This document shows, piece by piece, positions 52,863-62,893 of a stretch of DNA of 64,000 nucleotides. The notes beneath the pieces were generated by a model. It saw only the letters and a program-made list of their open reading frames with translations. It had not been told where the DNA came from and did no database searches. The number at the start of each line of letters is the position of its first letter. Position 1 is the stretch's first letter. Origin of the DNA: Talinum fruticosum (lineage: Eukaryota; Streptophyta; Magnoliopsida; Caryophyllales; Talinaceae); the NCBI GenBank assembly GCA_021018815.1, contig JAITYX010000009.1, positions 7,194,501-7,258,500 of the forward strand, given 5' to 3'. The translations under genes were made by a program, and so were the position numbers.

Positions 52863-53680
52863 ATGGCCAATCAGCCAGAGCAAACTCCCATTATGACCCT
52901 GTTCAAGGAATCTGCAGTAAAATGGGAAGCTAAGATTGATGCTCGGGATAAGAAGATTGAGTCAATAATAAAAACCCTTGATCTCATACTTGAACCGGGA
53001 AGAAATCAAAAGGAGAATCCCGCCCTAAACCTCAGCCCAGGCCTCGGTCCGATCCATGAATAGATCGAGATAGAGAAGATGTTACAGGAGTCATCAATGT
53101 TCAATAACTATTATCTAGCCCGATTATTCACTTCAATCCCTAAAGGAAGCTACCCCCAAAATACACCATACTTAACATCAAGTTCTAGGAGACTGAAAAC
53201 CCTCACCACCATGTGAGGAACTTCGTGGGGGTAATGACTCTAAAGAATGTACTAAAGGACACATACCATGTCATCTTTCCATGGATGTTTAGCAAAGACG
53301 TCATGAAGTGGTACAATGCTATTGACCCACACAAGGTTGCTAACCGGCGAGAATATATGTAGCAAGTTCTTACATCAATACTCCTATAATACTAATCTAC
53401 CAGTCACTCTTCGGGATCTAGAGTTGATCAAGCAAGGAGACAATGAAAGCTTCAGTGACTTCCTTACTCACTTGGAGGGCAAAGGATGCTCACATGACTG
53501 ATCGACCATCCGAAAAGATCAGGTTAGAATCATCATCAAAAACCTTCAACCTGCATATCATCGGCACCTGAAGTTCTTGCCTATCATAGACTTCAAAACA
53601 CTTCAAGATGTCGACATGCTTATAGAAGAGGAACATGCATCCATGACCGGCTAGAAGATCATCCAATGAGCCCACCATCC
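52863..53680 (+). pseudogene. gag: Tat/Ogre Gag of A2 (broken)
   Basis: ATG at 52863: MANQPEQTPIMTLFKES with an N-terminal helix (WEAKIDARDKKIESIIKTLD). After a stop at 53060 come HHVRNFVGVMTLKNVLKD, VIFPWMFSKDVMKWYNAIDP (about 53270-53330), FLHQYSYNTNLPVTLRDLEL (about 53367-53430) and NESFSDFLTH. In another frame, VRIIIKNLQPAYHRHLKFLP (about 53523-53582) and IDFKTLQDVDMLIEEE follow. These are the retrotrans_gag landmarks of Ogre/Tat Gag proteins in the right order. About four frameshifts. Confidence 0.82.
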
Positions 53681-54143
53681 ATAAGAGATGTTAATAAAGC
53701 TGGCTTTACCCTTTTTCCATATCCATTATATGTTTCTTTCATTTTTTGTCTTCCAAAAATAAAACTAAAAAAAAAAACAAACCCAAATCATACTTCCTTT
53801 TTAAACTACGAAGGCTTGATTTTCACTATAGCGTATATGTAGGAAGCCCATGAGGTCTAGCCCCAATCCTAATCTTGATCCCAATTTCCATTTCCAATTT
53901 CCAAATTCAAAGCCACTTTGCCATATTCAGTGGAGTCGAAGTCAATCAAGAAGCATGCCATACCGACTCGAGCACTAAATCGTCAAGTCTACAGTTCACT
54001 ATTCACCATTTAGCAAGCAATACATTGTAGTTTGAGCGACCTTCTTTACTTTAGATTCTACTTTAGGGAGTGGGGGCTAAAGTGTAATTTTTGTCTGTCT
54101 TTTTAAACTTTTTGCATCATCTTAATAAAAGAATGTGAAGGTT
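53681..54143 (+). other. A2 internal remnant with a second PPT-like tract
   Basis: AT-rich, no frame. GGGAGTGGGGGCTAAAGTGT at 54066-54085 has the form of a Tat polypurine tract followed by TGT. It is either an internal PPT copy or the edge of a lost LTR. Confidence 0.5.
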
Positions 54144-55753
54144 TGCTCTAGGAGAGGCTAAGTCACCCTAGAGCAGGGGTGAATAGGGTGATGAAGGAAT
54201 TTGCTTGAATTTAAAATAGATATGAATATGAGGTGAGCGAGAGTCAAGGATGAACTCGGAAAAGTGCTAACTCGGAATTCAGTGAAGAGTGAAGAAACAG
54301 ATTAAACAAAACTTTGAAACAGATCCGAGTCTAAAATGCACTCGGAAAAGTAATAACTCGGAAGATACGTGGAAACCCTCCCGGGCGGAAAACCACGGAC
54401 CGTGCTAATTCAAGCACAAAGTCAAATCCACTATTTTGAGTCCACAAAACACAGCAGATCGACTCAACCCGAGTTGTTCCCTTGGATAACTCCTTACAAG
54501 TTTTTCTTAGACTCGAAATTACCTCATCCGATCTAGTACTTCCTAATCGAGATCACCCTTACGGTTAGGGACAAGCGAGCTGAGTTAACCCTTACAGCTC
54601 AGTCAAGGGACTTTACTTAGAGAGTAAGAAAGAGAGTGTTTGTAACTAAGTACAAGACCTTACAACTCAGAAAATTATTAAATACGGAATTGGAGTTGTA
54701 AGTAGAAGATTGAGAATGAATACAATGACTTTTGCTCAAGTATGTGTATTAAAAATTTGGTTTAGCAATCTTCAAGTATTGGAAGTTGGCTTCTATTTAT
54801 AGATGACCAAGCAGCTTAACTGTTGTGTCCATCTTCCGACTAGAAGTCCCTTGTGACCGTTGTAATGGATTTTACGAGTCACTTAGAAAATATCCGTTGA
54901 GATATGAACGTTGGGCAACGGTTCTTGACTCCTTTGGAAGTCCCAAAACCGCTGGTGGTGTCTTTAAAAATAAGGTGGAAACCACCGTTGAGCTTGGTGT
55001 TGCGGTTTTCCAGTTTTGGAAACGGACAACCCCGACATAGTGTGTGGGGCTAGGTCGGACGTGGAAAAAGCCTTGTCTGCAGGTGATTTGACGTTTTAAA
55101 GCCGGTTACTTTTGCAATTCAAAAAAATAAGGTAGCCTTGTTTGAATAACCTACAAAAGTAAATAAATTTGGTTCTCAAAGTATAAAATACTTTGGTCCA
55201 AGATTAGACGCGAGATAATAACATAATTAAGATAATTAAATGACTAATTATCCGAGTCGGAAAAGGAATGGAATTTTCTCGAGTCTAATATCCATGATAC
55301 TCAAAATTTCATCCGAGTCAGTCTAAAAGAGAATCAAGTTAGATAAAGAATATCAAAGTGAACAAACTTTATCTAGGCTAGACAAAGTTCAAACAAAATA
55401 TGTTGACTTAGAAGAATGAATTAACAAGGTAATTCTAGGAACACGAAGTCGGACCTGAGTTTATGTGCGTCGAATAAAGTGTTTCAACATGCAATATACT
55501 TGAGTGTTGAGTGACTCAAAACTCAGTGTGAAGAGGCATGTAGACGTAAGCTTTCGAGTCGGTCGATCGATCGGAATCAATCGGAAACATATATAGTAGA
55601 TTCTATAACACTCGGATAGAATGCTATATCACTCGGAAAAGTTTCTAAGGCACATGGAATGGCTTGGAATCAAAACTCTATAGGAGAAGAAGTCTTATAC
55701 CTGATTCCTTGATGGAACTCGAGAAAAGAGTAAGTATATAGTCCGAGTCTTCA
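54144..55753 (-). repeat. Sirevirus LTR Sire3 (solo, about 1.61 kb)
   Basis: TGCTCTAGGAGAGGC on the left, GTCCGAGTCTTCA on the right; both ends intact, no internal DNA. TATA box on minus at 54793-54802. The left flank GTGAAGGTT resembles the stretch between PBS and LTR (TTGAAGATT at 13137-13146 inverted), and the 5-bp flanks (aggtt, aaatg) do not match. It may therefore be a remnant of a deleted element and not a clean solo LTR. Closer to Sire4 than to Sire2. Confidence 0.85.
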
Positions 55754-56573
55754 AAATGCATTTGTTCTTAGAAAAGACTCTTGCATACATGTCCTTTGCA
55801 TGAGTCAAATTCCTAAAAATACAAAAATTAATAACAAAGCACCCTAAAAGGAATTATTCAAACAAGCGAGCATCAAGTATCAAATCGGCGTCGAAAGGTC
55901 ATCGGCACCGCCACCTTCAAAGAAATTCAACCAAGAATATCAAAGCTTACCAACTCTCCAACATTCGAGAAATTCATCCAAGAAGAATGTGGGGCTCAAG
56001 ATTGAAAGGGTCCTACAACTACAACAACTCCAAAGAATACTCAACGGAAAACTTCGGACCCAACAACAATCAAGGTTTAACACCACGCTAAGACTTCAGG
56101 ACCACTCTATGGCTAAGTCAAAGTAACCCATTTGAAACATGATTTAGCTACAAAGTATTTTCGAGCAACGAGTTACAACTATTTACATTTGATTATTAGC
56201 TAACAAAACTATTAGTGCGAAAGTTTTACCCAAGCTTCGGACTAAGTACGCGATCAAGTTTATGCCCCCATCCAAGCTTCAAGCCACTAATTAAGCCAAG
56301 CTTCGGATCCAAGAAGTGGCCAAGTTTAGGCATCTTTGCTAGACTTCGGACTTTACTACCCGAGTCATGTTACCGCATGGTCAAGTTTACACACACCTAT
56401 CCAAGCTTCGGGTCTTTAAGTAGGCAAGGTCGGGAATCAGCAGCCGGACTTCAAACTCGCTAGTCAAGTCCAAGCCTCCTGTTAGAGTTCAAGTCAAAAG
56501 ATACCTAATTTCGGATACATTAATTCAATTAGATTCAACACTAGGAATAGATAAGTACCCCTTTAGTGTCTAC
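55754..56573 (+). other. A2 3' internal region with CCAAGCTTCGG repeats
   Basis: No convincing gene. At 56220-56480 irregular units of about 50-60 bp contain CCAAGCTTCGG or a near match (five to six copies). The 56215-56463 frame is this repeat translated (PSFG units). Confidence 0.55.
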
Positions 56574-56615
56574 TTTGACCTTCGTCTTTCGGACTCGGTC
56601 AAAGAGGGGCTAACT
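56574..56615 (+). promoter_or_regulatory. Hairpin and polypurine tract of A2
   Basis: CTTTGACC...GGTCAAAG hairpin (56574-56605), then AGGGGCTAAC before the LTR start TATAGACACC (56616). Same arrangement as in A1. Confidence 0.7.
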
Positions 56616-57072
56616 ATAGACACCTAAAAAGTGTCATCCCTTGTTATTTATTTTTGGCCCTATGATGAGATCCTGTGTCCTAGGATCACAATCGATATCT
56701 AATTGGTGCGACGGAAGTCGAGTAAACCACAAAGAACCCCAACACTAAATAAATAGCCTTTTGCTTCCGGTTAGTCCAAAAATCACCTTTTCTTTACGGT
56801 AGTCCAAGCCCGGGCCAAGCCTTTAGAGTGAACACACTCCGGTGCCACGTACTAGGAAATTTTAGGCTCAGAATTTTGCATTTCACTTTTGTCCAATTAG
56901 ACACGGAGCTTAAGGCCTCAAGACGACGTTAAGCGTTGCATTTCATGATCACAAGCATCAAAGTGTTGTGTTTTACTCCAAGACAGTCCGCCCAAGACTT
57001 GGAACATACTTTCCTCAAAGTGACGTTGTGTATGGCTGGCACCCTTACCACTTATTTCGCCCTAAAACGCTG
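56616..57072 (+). repeat. 3' LTR of A2, truncated by F2
   Basis: It matches 49379-49850, then breaks at 57072 in CTAAAACGCTG; the F-family LTR end starts at the next base. Confidence 0.85.
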
Positions 57073-57642
57073 TGTTTGGGAGAAAAACTTGCGTGATGAT
57101 GTGGATGATGATTCGGAGGGAGAAAGGATTTACTCGCTTCGATTATGAGGGCGTGACGTGATCGGAGGGATTCCACATGGCGACTGCTGAACTTGCATAA
57201 AGGCGAAGCCCGGGGTGGATCCCGGGAACGCTCCTCCGACGCTGAAGTTAGTTTGATGAACTAAATGAGCGGATCGAGGAAATCTTCCTGCATGTGCTTA
57301 AAGGGGAATTTCTTGGGATTTGCTTACTTGGAGTAAGGCTTTTTAGGATTTGGGAGACTTTCCAAGAGAGGAAAGTGTTGGGAATTGGTGATGTAAGCTT
57401 ATGAGCATGTGAACATGTCCCTTGAGTGTGAAAGTTGGTGAGTATTTATAGGGGAATTTTCTAAGGGTAGGGTAGTAATTTACTATGATTTAGGAGGAAA
57501 CCGTAGCCCTAATAGGGTTTGGACTTTTACTTGGCCCGTTAAGAGTAGGCTTGGGCTGATATCTTCATTGTCCGACTGATTAGGCATATCTAACTAGTGA
57601 CGCGGCAGGTGAGCTGGAACTATCCGGGCAATACCCGAATCA
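57073..57642 (-). repeat. 3' LTR of F2 (570 bp)
   Basis: Minus strand starts TGATTCGGGTATTGCCC (57642) and ends CCCAAACA (57073). TATA box CCCTATAAATACTC on minus (57443-57451). Confidence 0.8.
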
Positions 57643-57658
57643 TTTAGCCCCTCACTTT
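57643..57658 (-). promoter_or_regulatory. Polypurine tract of F2
   Basis: Minus strand AAAGTGAGGGGCTAAA directly before the LTR start, similar in form to the GTGGGGGCTAA tract of the A family. Confidence 0.7.
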
Positions 57659-57733
57659 CTACCTGCACACTTCCCGAGGTAGGTAGGTGGAATGTGGAGT
57701 CCACTACGATATGCCTTTATGGCCCCAAGTCCC

Positions 57734-57741
57734 TATAAATA
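57734..57741 (+). promoter_or_regulatory. TATA box of antisense unit in F2
   Basis: CCCTATAAATATGGG on plus, 86 bp before the ATG at 57820, with a pyrimidine-rich leader. Direction is opposite to F2. Confidence 0.55.
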
Positions 57742-57819
57742 TGGGATGACTTTGAGGGAGTTGGTAAGTTCTACTTTCTTCGCTTGTTTTCTAATTTCTC
57801 TCTTCCTGCTTAAGTAAAG

Positions 57820-58358
57820 ATGAGTCCTCCGTCACTCTCTGCTGATTATCAAAGGTTGCACCCGGATTTTGATAAGGCGCAAGCGGAGGAGATAAGTCGT
57901 GTGACCCGTTGCCCCCACTATGTCGTGGAAACTTTCTACCACTACCTTGTTTTGGATGTGGGTGAGCGTAAGTTCGTGAGTGTTGGTGACTACGAGATGC
58001 TTTGGTCAGCCTTCGAACGTTCTAACTGGGACTATCTCGAGGCTTGGGTGAAAGTAATCGTGAGTGATTTATTGACTTCCGGATCGGGCATTATAGGTTC
58101 TTGGGAAGCGATGTGATCGGGGAGGTGCTACCTCAAGCATGGGCTCATCGCCTCATCCTTTGTTGGAGAGTAGCGAGTCGGTTGATGGCCCCGCATCCCA
58201 TTATTTTCAAGGCCGAAGGGACTTGCCCAAGGTAAAGAGGGGGACTCTCCTACGGAGAAGAAGAGGAACCTCTCTCGCGGAGAAGAAGAGGAACCTCCCG
58301 TGGAGAAGAGGAGGAATCTCCCTGTGGAGAAGAAGAGGAACCTTCTAAAGGAGAAGTG
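57820..58358 (+). pseudogene. ORF antisense to F2, unknown function, with basic repeats
   Basis: 98 residues from ATG 57820: MSPPSLSADYQRLHPDFDKA, VTRCPHYVVETFYHYLVLDV, then a Trp-containing helix-like part (YEMLWSAFERSNWDYLEAWV) to a stop at 58114. A second frame continues the unit. From about 58250 a 27-bp unit is repeated about four times, coding EKKRNLP-type blocks (PTEKKRNL, PVEKRRNL, PVEKKRNL, KEK-stop at 58356). Probably one protein with a basic repeated tail, frameshifted once or twice. No family recognised. Position (between pol and 3' LTR, antisense) is that of antisense ORFs known in Grande/RIRE2-type Tat elements. Confidence 0.55.
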
Positions 58359-58599
58359 AGGTGGTGGCCATGGCTCTCCTTTCGTTTAAGTAGTGTAACC
58401 GTAGTGTTGTAGCATTGTATCTTGAACTTTAGACACTTTTATTTCTCTTGTAATAGCGTGCTGCGCGCTCTTGTCCCAATGAATGAACCAACGAATGAAG
58501 TTTACTTTGCCATCTTTGTTTCTCTTTGCTTTTCTATCCCATTGTTTATGCCCCGATTGCAGTGAATGATTTTTACTTAGCCCCTTGGGGCTAAAGAGT

Positions 58600-59180
58600 G
58601 ATTTCTGCAGGGAAGGTGAGTCTTCCCATGGTCCTCCTTAGGCTCTCGAGGCCTTCAAGCTCTTGTGTACCGAGGTTCAAAATGTGAGTTTGCCTATGGT
58701 GGCTTTATTGCGGATCTTCTACGCGAACATTCAGCTCCCGGAGGCTCAAAAGTGCTTGAGTGTAAGTATCTCGTTAGGGAACTTCCCATGGAGAGCGCAA
58801 CCTCCTAACCTTAAGTTAGAAGTGGGAGTGCCCATGACGGAGTGGGTCATTGCGCGACCTTTCAATTCCTGAAGGTTTGAAAGTGCATGAGTCTTGTTAG
58901 GGAACATCCCACGCAACCTTTTGTTGGGAGTACGAGTGCCCATGAAAGAATGGGTCTTTGCACGACTTTCTAGCTCACGGAGGCTCGAAAATGCATGGTT
59001 GTATGTCCTCTAAGGGGTATTCACTTTATGGAGTTGGGAGTGCGATTTTTAGCTCCCGGAGGCTAAGTTATCGCTGAGCGTAACTCCGAAGGATTTCCCC
59101 GGTGGAGATGGAAACGCAACTTATTAGCTCCGGAGGCTAAGTCGTTATTTGACGTCGAGAGACGTTTGGGCTACGAAATT
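58600..59180 (+). repeat. Degenerate AGCTCCCGGAGGCT repeat
   Basis: AGCTCCCGGAGGCT or a close variant at about 58735, 58970, 59050 and 59126, with a weaker copy near 58862. Each is followed by AAGTGCNTGAG-like sequence. Unit about 75-125 bp. Not coding. Spacer 58375-58600 shows nothing recognisable. Confidence 0.6.
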
Positions 59181-59229
59181 GTATGTTTCGTTGCGGAGAT
59201 TTTTGTGAAGTTTCGCAAATTTGTTTATT

Positions 59230-59982
59230 TATTTATCTTTTTACCCTAAGCGACTCCCAAACCCGATCCCTCTTGCTAACCCCCTTTCGACCCCACTTCC
59301 CGAGCCCTAGCCCCTACCGTTCTACCCGCCTGCTCAAGCTCTCCTCGACCCACTCTCTCAACATCTCCCTTACCAAAGCACGAGCCTTCTCTCCCTCTCT
59401 CACTTCGGCTTCCCTCGGTGAACCTCTCTCCTTGCCAACTCTCGCTCTCTCGCCGCCGGGCCCTCTCGCCCGTCTACTCTCGCTCTCGCTGCCGGACACT
59501 ATCTCCGCCCGCTCAGGTAACTCTCTCTCCTCTCCCGCTTACCCGCTGCTTCCCGACATCCCACCCCCACCCGGCTGCCCCTCCCGACCCCGGACCCAAC
59601 CCCTCCCCTCGACCCCTCTTCCCGACCCCTTCCTCTCCCCCTCACTCCCTCGCGCCCTCTCTCCCACCCTCTGTCTGTTTTTGCCGTGCGGACTCGGCGT
59701 CCCATCCCCACCCCGGCTCCCCTCGCGACCCCTCTCCCCGAACCCTCTTTCCTCCCCCTAGCTCCGAGCCCTTCCCCACCACTCTCTCTCTCTCTCGCCC
59801 CCTCTCTGTTTTCATTCTCCTTCAACTCTCCCCGTTTGGTCCCGGCTGCCCCTCCGACTCCGGAAGCGACCACTCACCCCGACCCCCGAACCGGACCCCT
59901 CCCCGGACCCCTCTTCCCGCTCCCCATACTCTCTCTCTCGCCACTCGGACCCGGCTGCCCCTCCGACTCCGGAACCCCGAAA
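59230..59982 (+). other. Cytosine-rich low-complexity segment
   Basis: Strong C/T bias on plus with few G (CCCGACCCC, CTCTCTCTCCTC). GGCTGCCCCTCC plus CGACTCCGGAA occurs at about 59572, 59843 and 59953. Overlapping Pro/Ser/Leu/Arg frames of 190 aa (59183-59761 and 59418-59987) come from composition, not from a recognisable protein. It abuts the truncated start of D2. Confidence 0.6.
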
Positions 59983-62893
59983 CTTAATCGTAATTAATTT
60001 TGTATTTTATCGTCTTAATATTGTTTAAGAGCTTTGAGCTGCGCAAAAGACAAAATCGAAATAAAAGATGTGAACAAATTTGATAATCGCAAATAATAAT
60101 GGGTAATTCACAAATTTACTTTTGTACTTGCCAAAAGTATATATGTTCGAATAATTTTATTCCGAATTTGAGTAAATTAAATTAATAAGTAAAAATAAAT
60201 AAAATAAAACAATATACATATATATACAAATTATTATAACACAAATAAAAAAAAAATCAATGCTTAGAAGCATCGGGATATCGATTGGGGGCTTGTTTTG
60301 TAAAGGATGTAATACATTCATCCTTCACCTCTCTCTCACCTCTCCTCCCTCACCTTCTCCTCCTCATTCATCGCATCCACCACCGGCCTCTCGCTGCCGC
60401 CGGCTCTCCAGCCACCTCCCCTGTTACCTCCATCGCATCTCTCTCTCCTCTTTGCTCTATTCCGCTCAAGCGACCCCGCCCTTTGATGCTGCCATCGCCA
60501 CCGGACTAGGCTGGTGCCACCGTCCCCAGGCGCTGCCGGCATGCACTGGTCGCTGCCTCGCTCCCGCACCAAGTCTTTCTTCTCCCTCCTCCCTTGTCTA
60601 GCACCAGCAGGGCAAAACCGCCCCCTGCTGCAGCTGCTCGGTCGTGCCACCCTAGTCGCCGTCCCCGGTCGCCGACCGGCGCCCGACGCCGCCGACAATG
60701 CCCGGAGCGGAGCTGCCACCTCGTACACCGAACCACCACCACCACCAAATTCCACTTCTATGCCCCTTTGAGGAATATCTCTAATTCTTCGTTTTTAAGC
60801 AAATATTTATCCCGAATTTATGTTGTAATTGAAGAATTAGACATACAAATATGAGGATTGAATTAATCTACGGTGGAATTGGAAGAATATTGGGTGAAAT
60901 TGAAATTGGATTTAGGGTTTAAAATGTGTGAATATGGAATTGGAAATCGATTTGGGTTTATTTATAATTGTCAATGTGCTTGTTAGACTTCTATATGAGT
61001 ATGTATGGATTATTTGGTTGTGGAGGATGATTAGAAATATGAACATGTATGTTGTTGGGAGTTGGTTTCAAGAATGTGTAAAGGAGACATTAAAGATTGA
61101 TGGAGGATCGAATTTATTTGTTTGTATGTGTGCTAAACTTGAGTAAATTAACGTAATTTAGTTTTGGCCTAATTGTACAAGTGCGAATTTATTTGAAATG
61201 TAGAAAGTGGATGAGATTATAGATATATGATCATGGGGAAAGTAATCTAGGTTATGTTAAGCTTGATTGAAAAATGAAATTGGTTTATACTTGAGAACTT
61301 TATTGAAATTAATAAAGACCTTGGTGGAGTTAGTAATTTGGTGATAATAAGTAATATGGTGGTGAAAAGACAAGAATAATTCAATGTGTAATGATTTTTG
61401 CCAGAATTCGAAGAATTACTTAGAGTTAGACTTGACTTGAAAAGAAAATTAAAATGTTGAATTGAGTAGGAGGAGGGGAAAAGAAATTTACAGAATCAAA
61501 GGAAGTTAGAAATTCAAATGAATTTGGGTAATAAGTGGGGAATTAGAGGAAGTCAAATGTGAAAAGTTATCACAAATAGAGAGTAACTATTCGGTTTGTT
61601 AATGCATAAATCAAATTACTTCCTGAAAACAGAAAAGTGACGAGAACGACATGTTCGAGGAAAATAGCAAGCGATATTTAAGGGGAAACGAACAATTACC
61701 TCAGTACGTTACTATTTGCACTTTTCAAAATATTTAAACGTTAACATGTTAAAATATTGATGAGTTTCATTATCCTGTCTACGACCACTATTCAGTTTAT
61801 TGGTACTATTCATAAAGGAATTAATCGTATGGAGCCATCTCCCGATAATCGGGATTTTTATGATTAAATTGCTTAACCGAAGCCTTAACTATAAATATAT
61901 ATGTATGAAGGTTCTTGTCTTGATCACAAATCGAAAGGTTCATGAGCACAAGAAAATGAGAATATTGACGAGATTGTAACTTCGTTTATATACTGGTTTG
62001 AAACTTGGTTTTTGTGGTTGTAAATATACTCTAGCGTGTGGCCGTTGAGTTGTGTACTCCGAGTATGTGGCTCGTTGAGTTTTATTGTGGATTTTATGCA
62101 GGTTTTTAAGGCTTTTAGCCTGTTGGTTAAGCCATGTTTCAAACGAAACTCTGCCAAAATTTTTAAAAAATTAGAAAACCAAATCGACACCTTAAGTAGG
62201 AAGTATATTTGGGTTACGAGATAAGAGGACATCCGGGCATACTAGATGAAACGGGTGGTACAATTAAGGTTAGGCTACATTAAGAACAAACTAGAGGTGA
62301 TAGAAGCAAAAGATCAAACTTGAGCTTCATTACAAGAATGGGAAATTAAACTCATCAATCGTTATCAAATTCAAACCATATCATTAATAGCCGATTTCGG
62401 GAAACGTATGAATATCGAGCTGAAAAGGAAATAATATGGATAGGTACGGAAAAGTAAAAGTTTGGTGATCGTAAATGCATATAAATATTGTTAAAGGACT
62501 AGTAATCTACAAAAGTAGATTCGTTTTGGAAACGAAATCGAATTGAAATTGTGTTTCGAAACAATCGATCATTGGAGTGTTTGGCATGCTGAGGTACGTT
62601 ATTGCCGTACCTTTTCCAAAGTGTTCATCTTTATTATTGAGTTTACTTGTTTTAATAATACAAATAATTTGGACCCACTTCGCGATCACAGTTCACACTA
62701 GATTTATTACAGTTCACGATTATAGTTTACGAGATATAGTTAAAGTTCACGGACACGATTACAACTCACAGTACAATTTACGGACACAATTACATTTCAC
62801 GATTACGAGTTTACGAGCACGATTCACAGTTCACGATACAGTTTACGGTTTACGAGACATAGTTACAGTTCACGATACAGTTTACAGTGAAAG
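59983..62893 (+). mobile_element. LTR D2, second Tekay/Del-like LTR, both ends lost
   Basis: It starts within the family end (ACCCCGAAACTTAATCG, matching ACCCCGAATCTTAATTG of D1) and follows D1 through TTTTATCGTCTTAATATTGTTT. It then passes a GC-rich block (60340-60770, matching 20310-20660 in kind more than in sequence). The matched segment AGTACGTTACTATTTGCACTTTT...TATTTGGGTTACG lies at 61700-62220 (21723-22215 in D1), up to CTGAGGTACGTTATTGCC (62589). Then a private repeat tract runs to the Sirevirus LTR at 62894. Frames at 60260-60771 are low complexity. Confidence 0.75.
62675..62893. repeat. Short repeat tract in D2 (ACAGTTCACGATT-type)
   Basis: About fifteen irregular copies of a 13-20 bp motif such as ACAGTTCACGATTA/AGTTTACGAGA. 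It occupies the same LTR position as the AATCGT repeat in D1. Confidence 0.7.

Larger units (their letters stand above)
49379..57072 (+). mobile_element. Ty3/gypsy Tat/Ogre-type element A2, mostly deleted inside
   Basis: 5' LTR 49379-51391, PBS 51393-51410, repeat-rich leader, gag remnant 52863-53680, 3' internal region, a Sirevirus LTR (Sire3, 54144-55753), hairpin and PPT (56574-56615), and a 3' LTR that stops at 57072 where F2 begins. No protease, RT or integrase remains. The PBS, the Gag and the motif CTATAGCGTATATGTAGGAA (about 53836) resemble Tat/Ogre elements. Confidence 0.82.
57073..59180 (-). mobile_element. Ty3/gypsy element F2, 3' LTR and 3' internal region
   Basis: Reading leftwards: 3' internal DNA, PPT (57658-57643), LTR (57642-57073). 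Same family as F1. It lies inside the A2 3' LTR, so it inserted later; the 5-bp flank is cgctg (57068-57072). The right side is cut by C-rich DNA and LTR D2, so pol and the 5' LTR are missing. Confidence 0.75.

Noticed and set aside
54144..55753. Clean solo-LTR insertion with target duplication for Sire3
   Set aside because: The 5-bp flanks differ, and the left flank resembles internal PBS-side sequence, so a deleted element is as likely.
59183..59997. Overlapping 192-aa, 189-aa, 103-aa and minus 124-aa frames
   Set aside because: Stop-poor because of the C-rich composition; all frames are open and none resembles a known protein.
60260..60854. Pro/Ser/Arg-rich frames on both strands
   Set aside because: GC-rich block of LTR D2; frames are not conserved with the equivalent block of D1.
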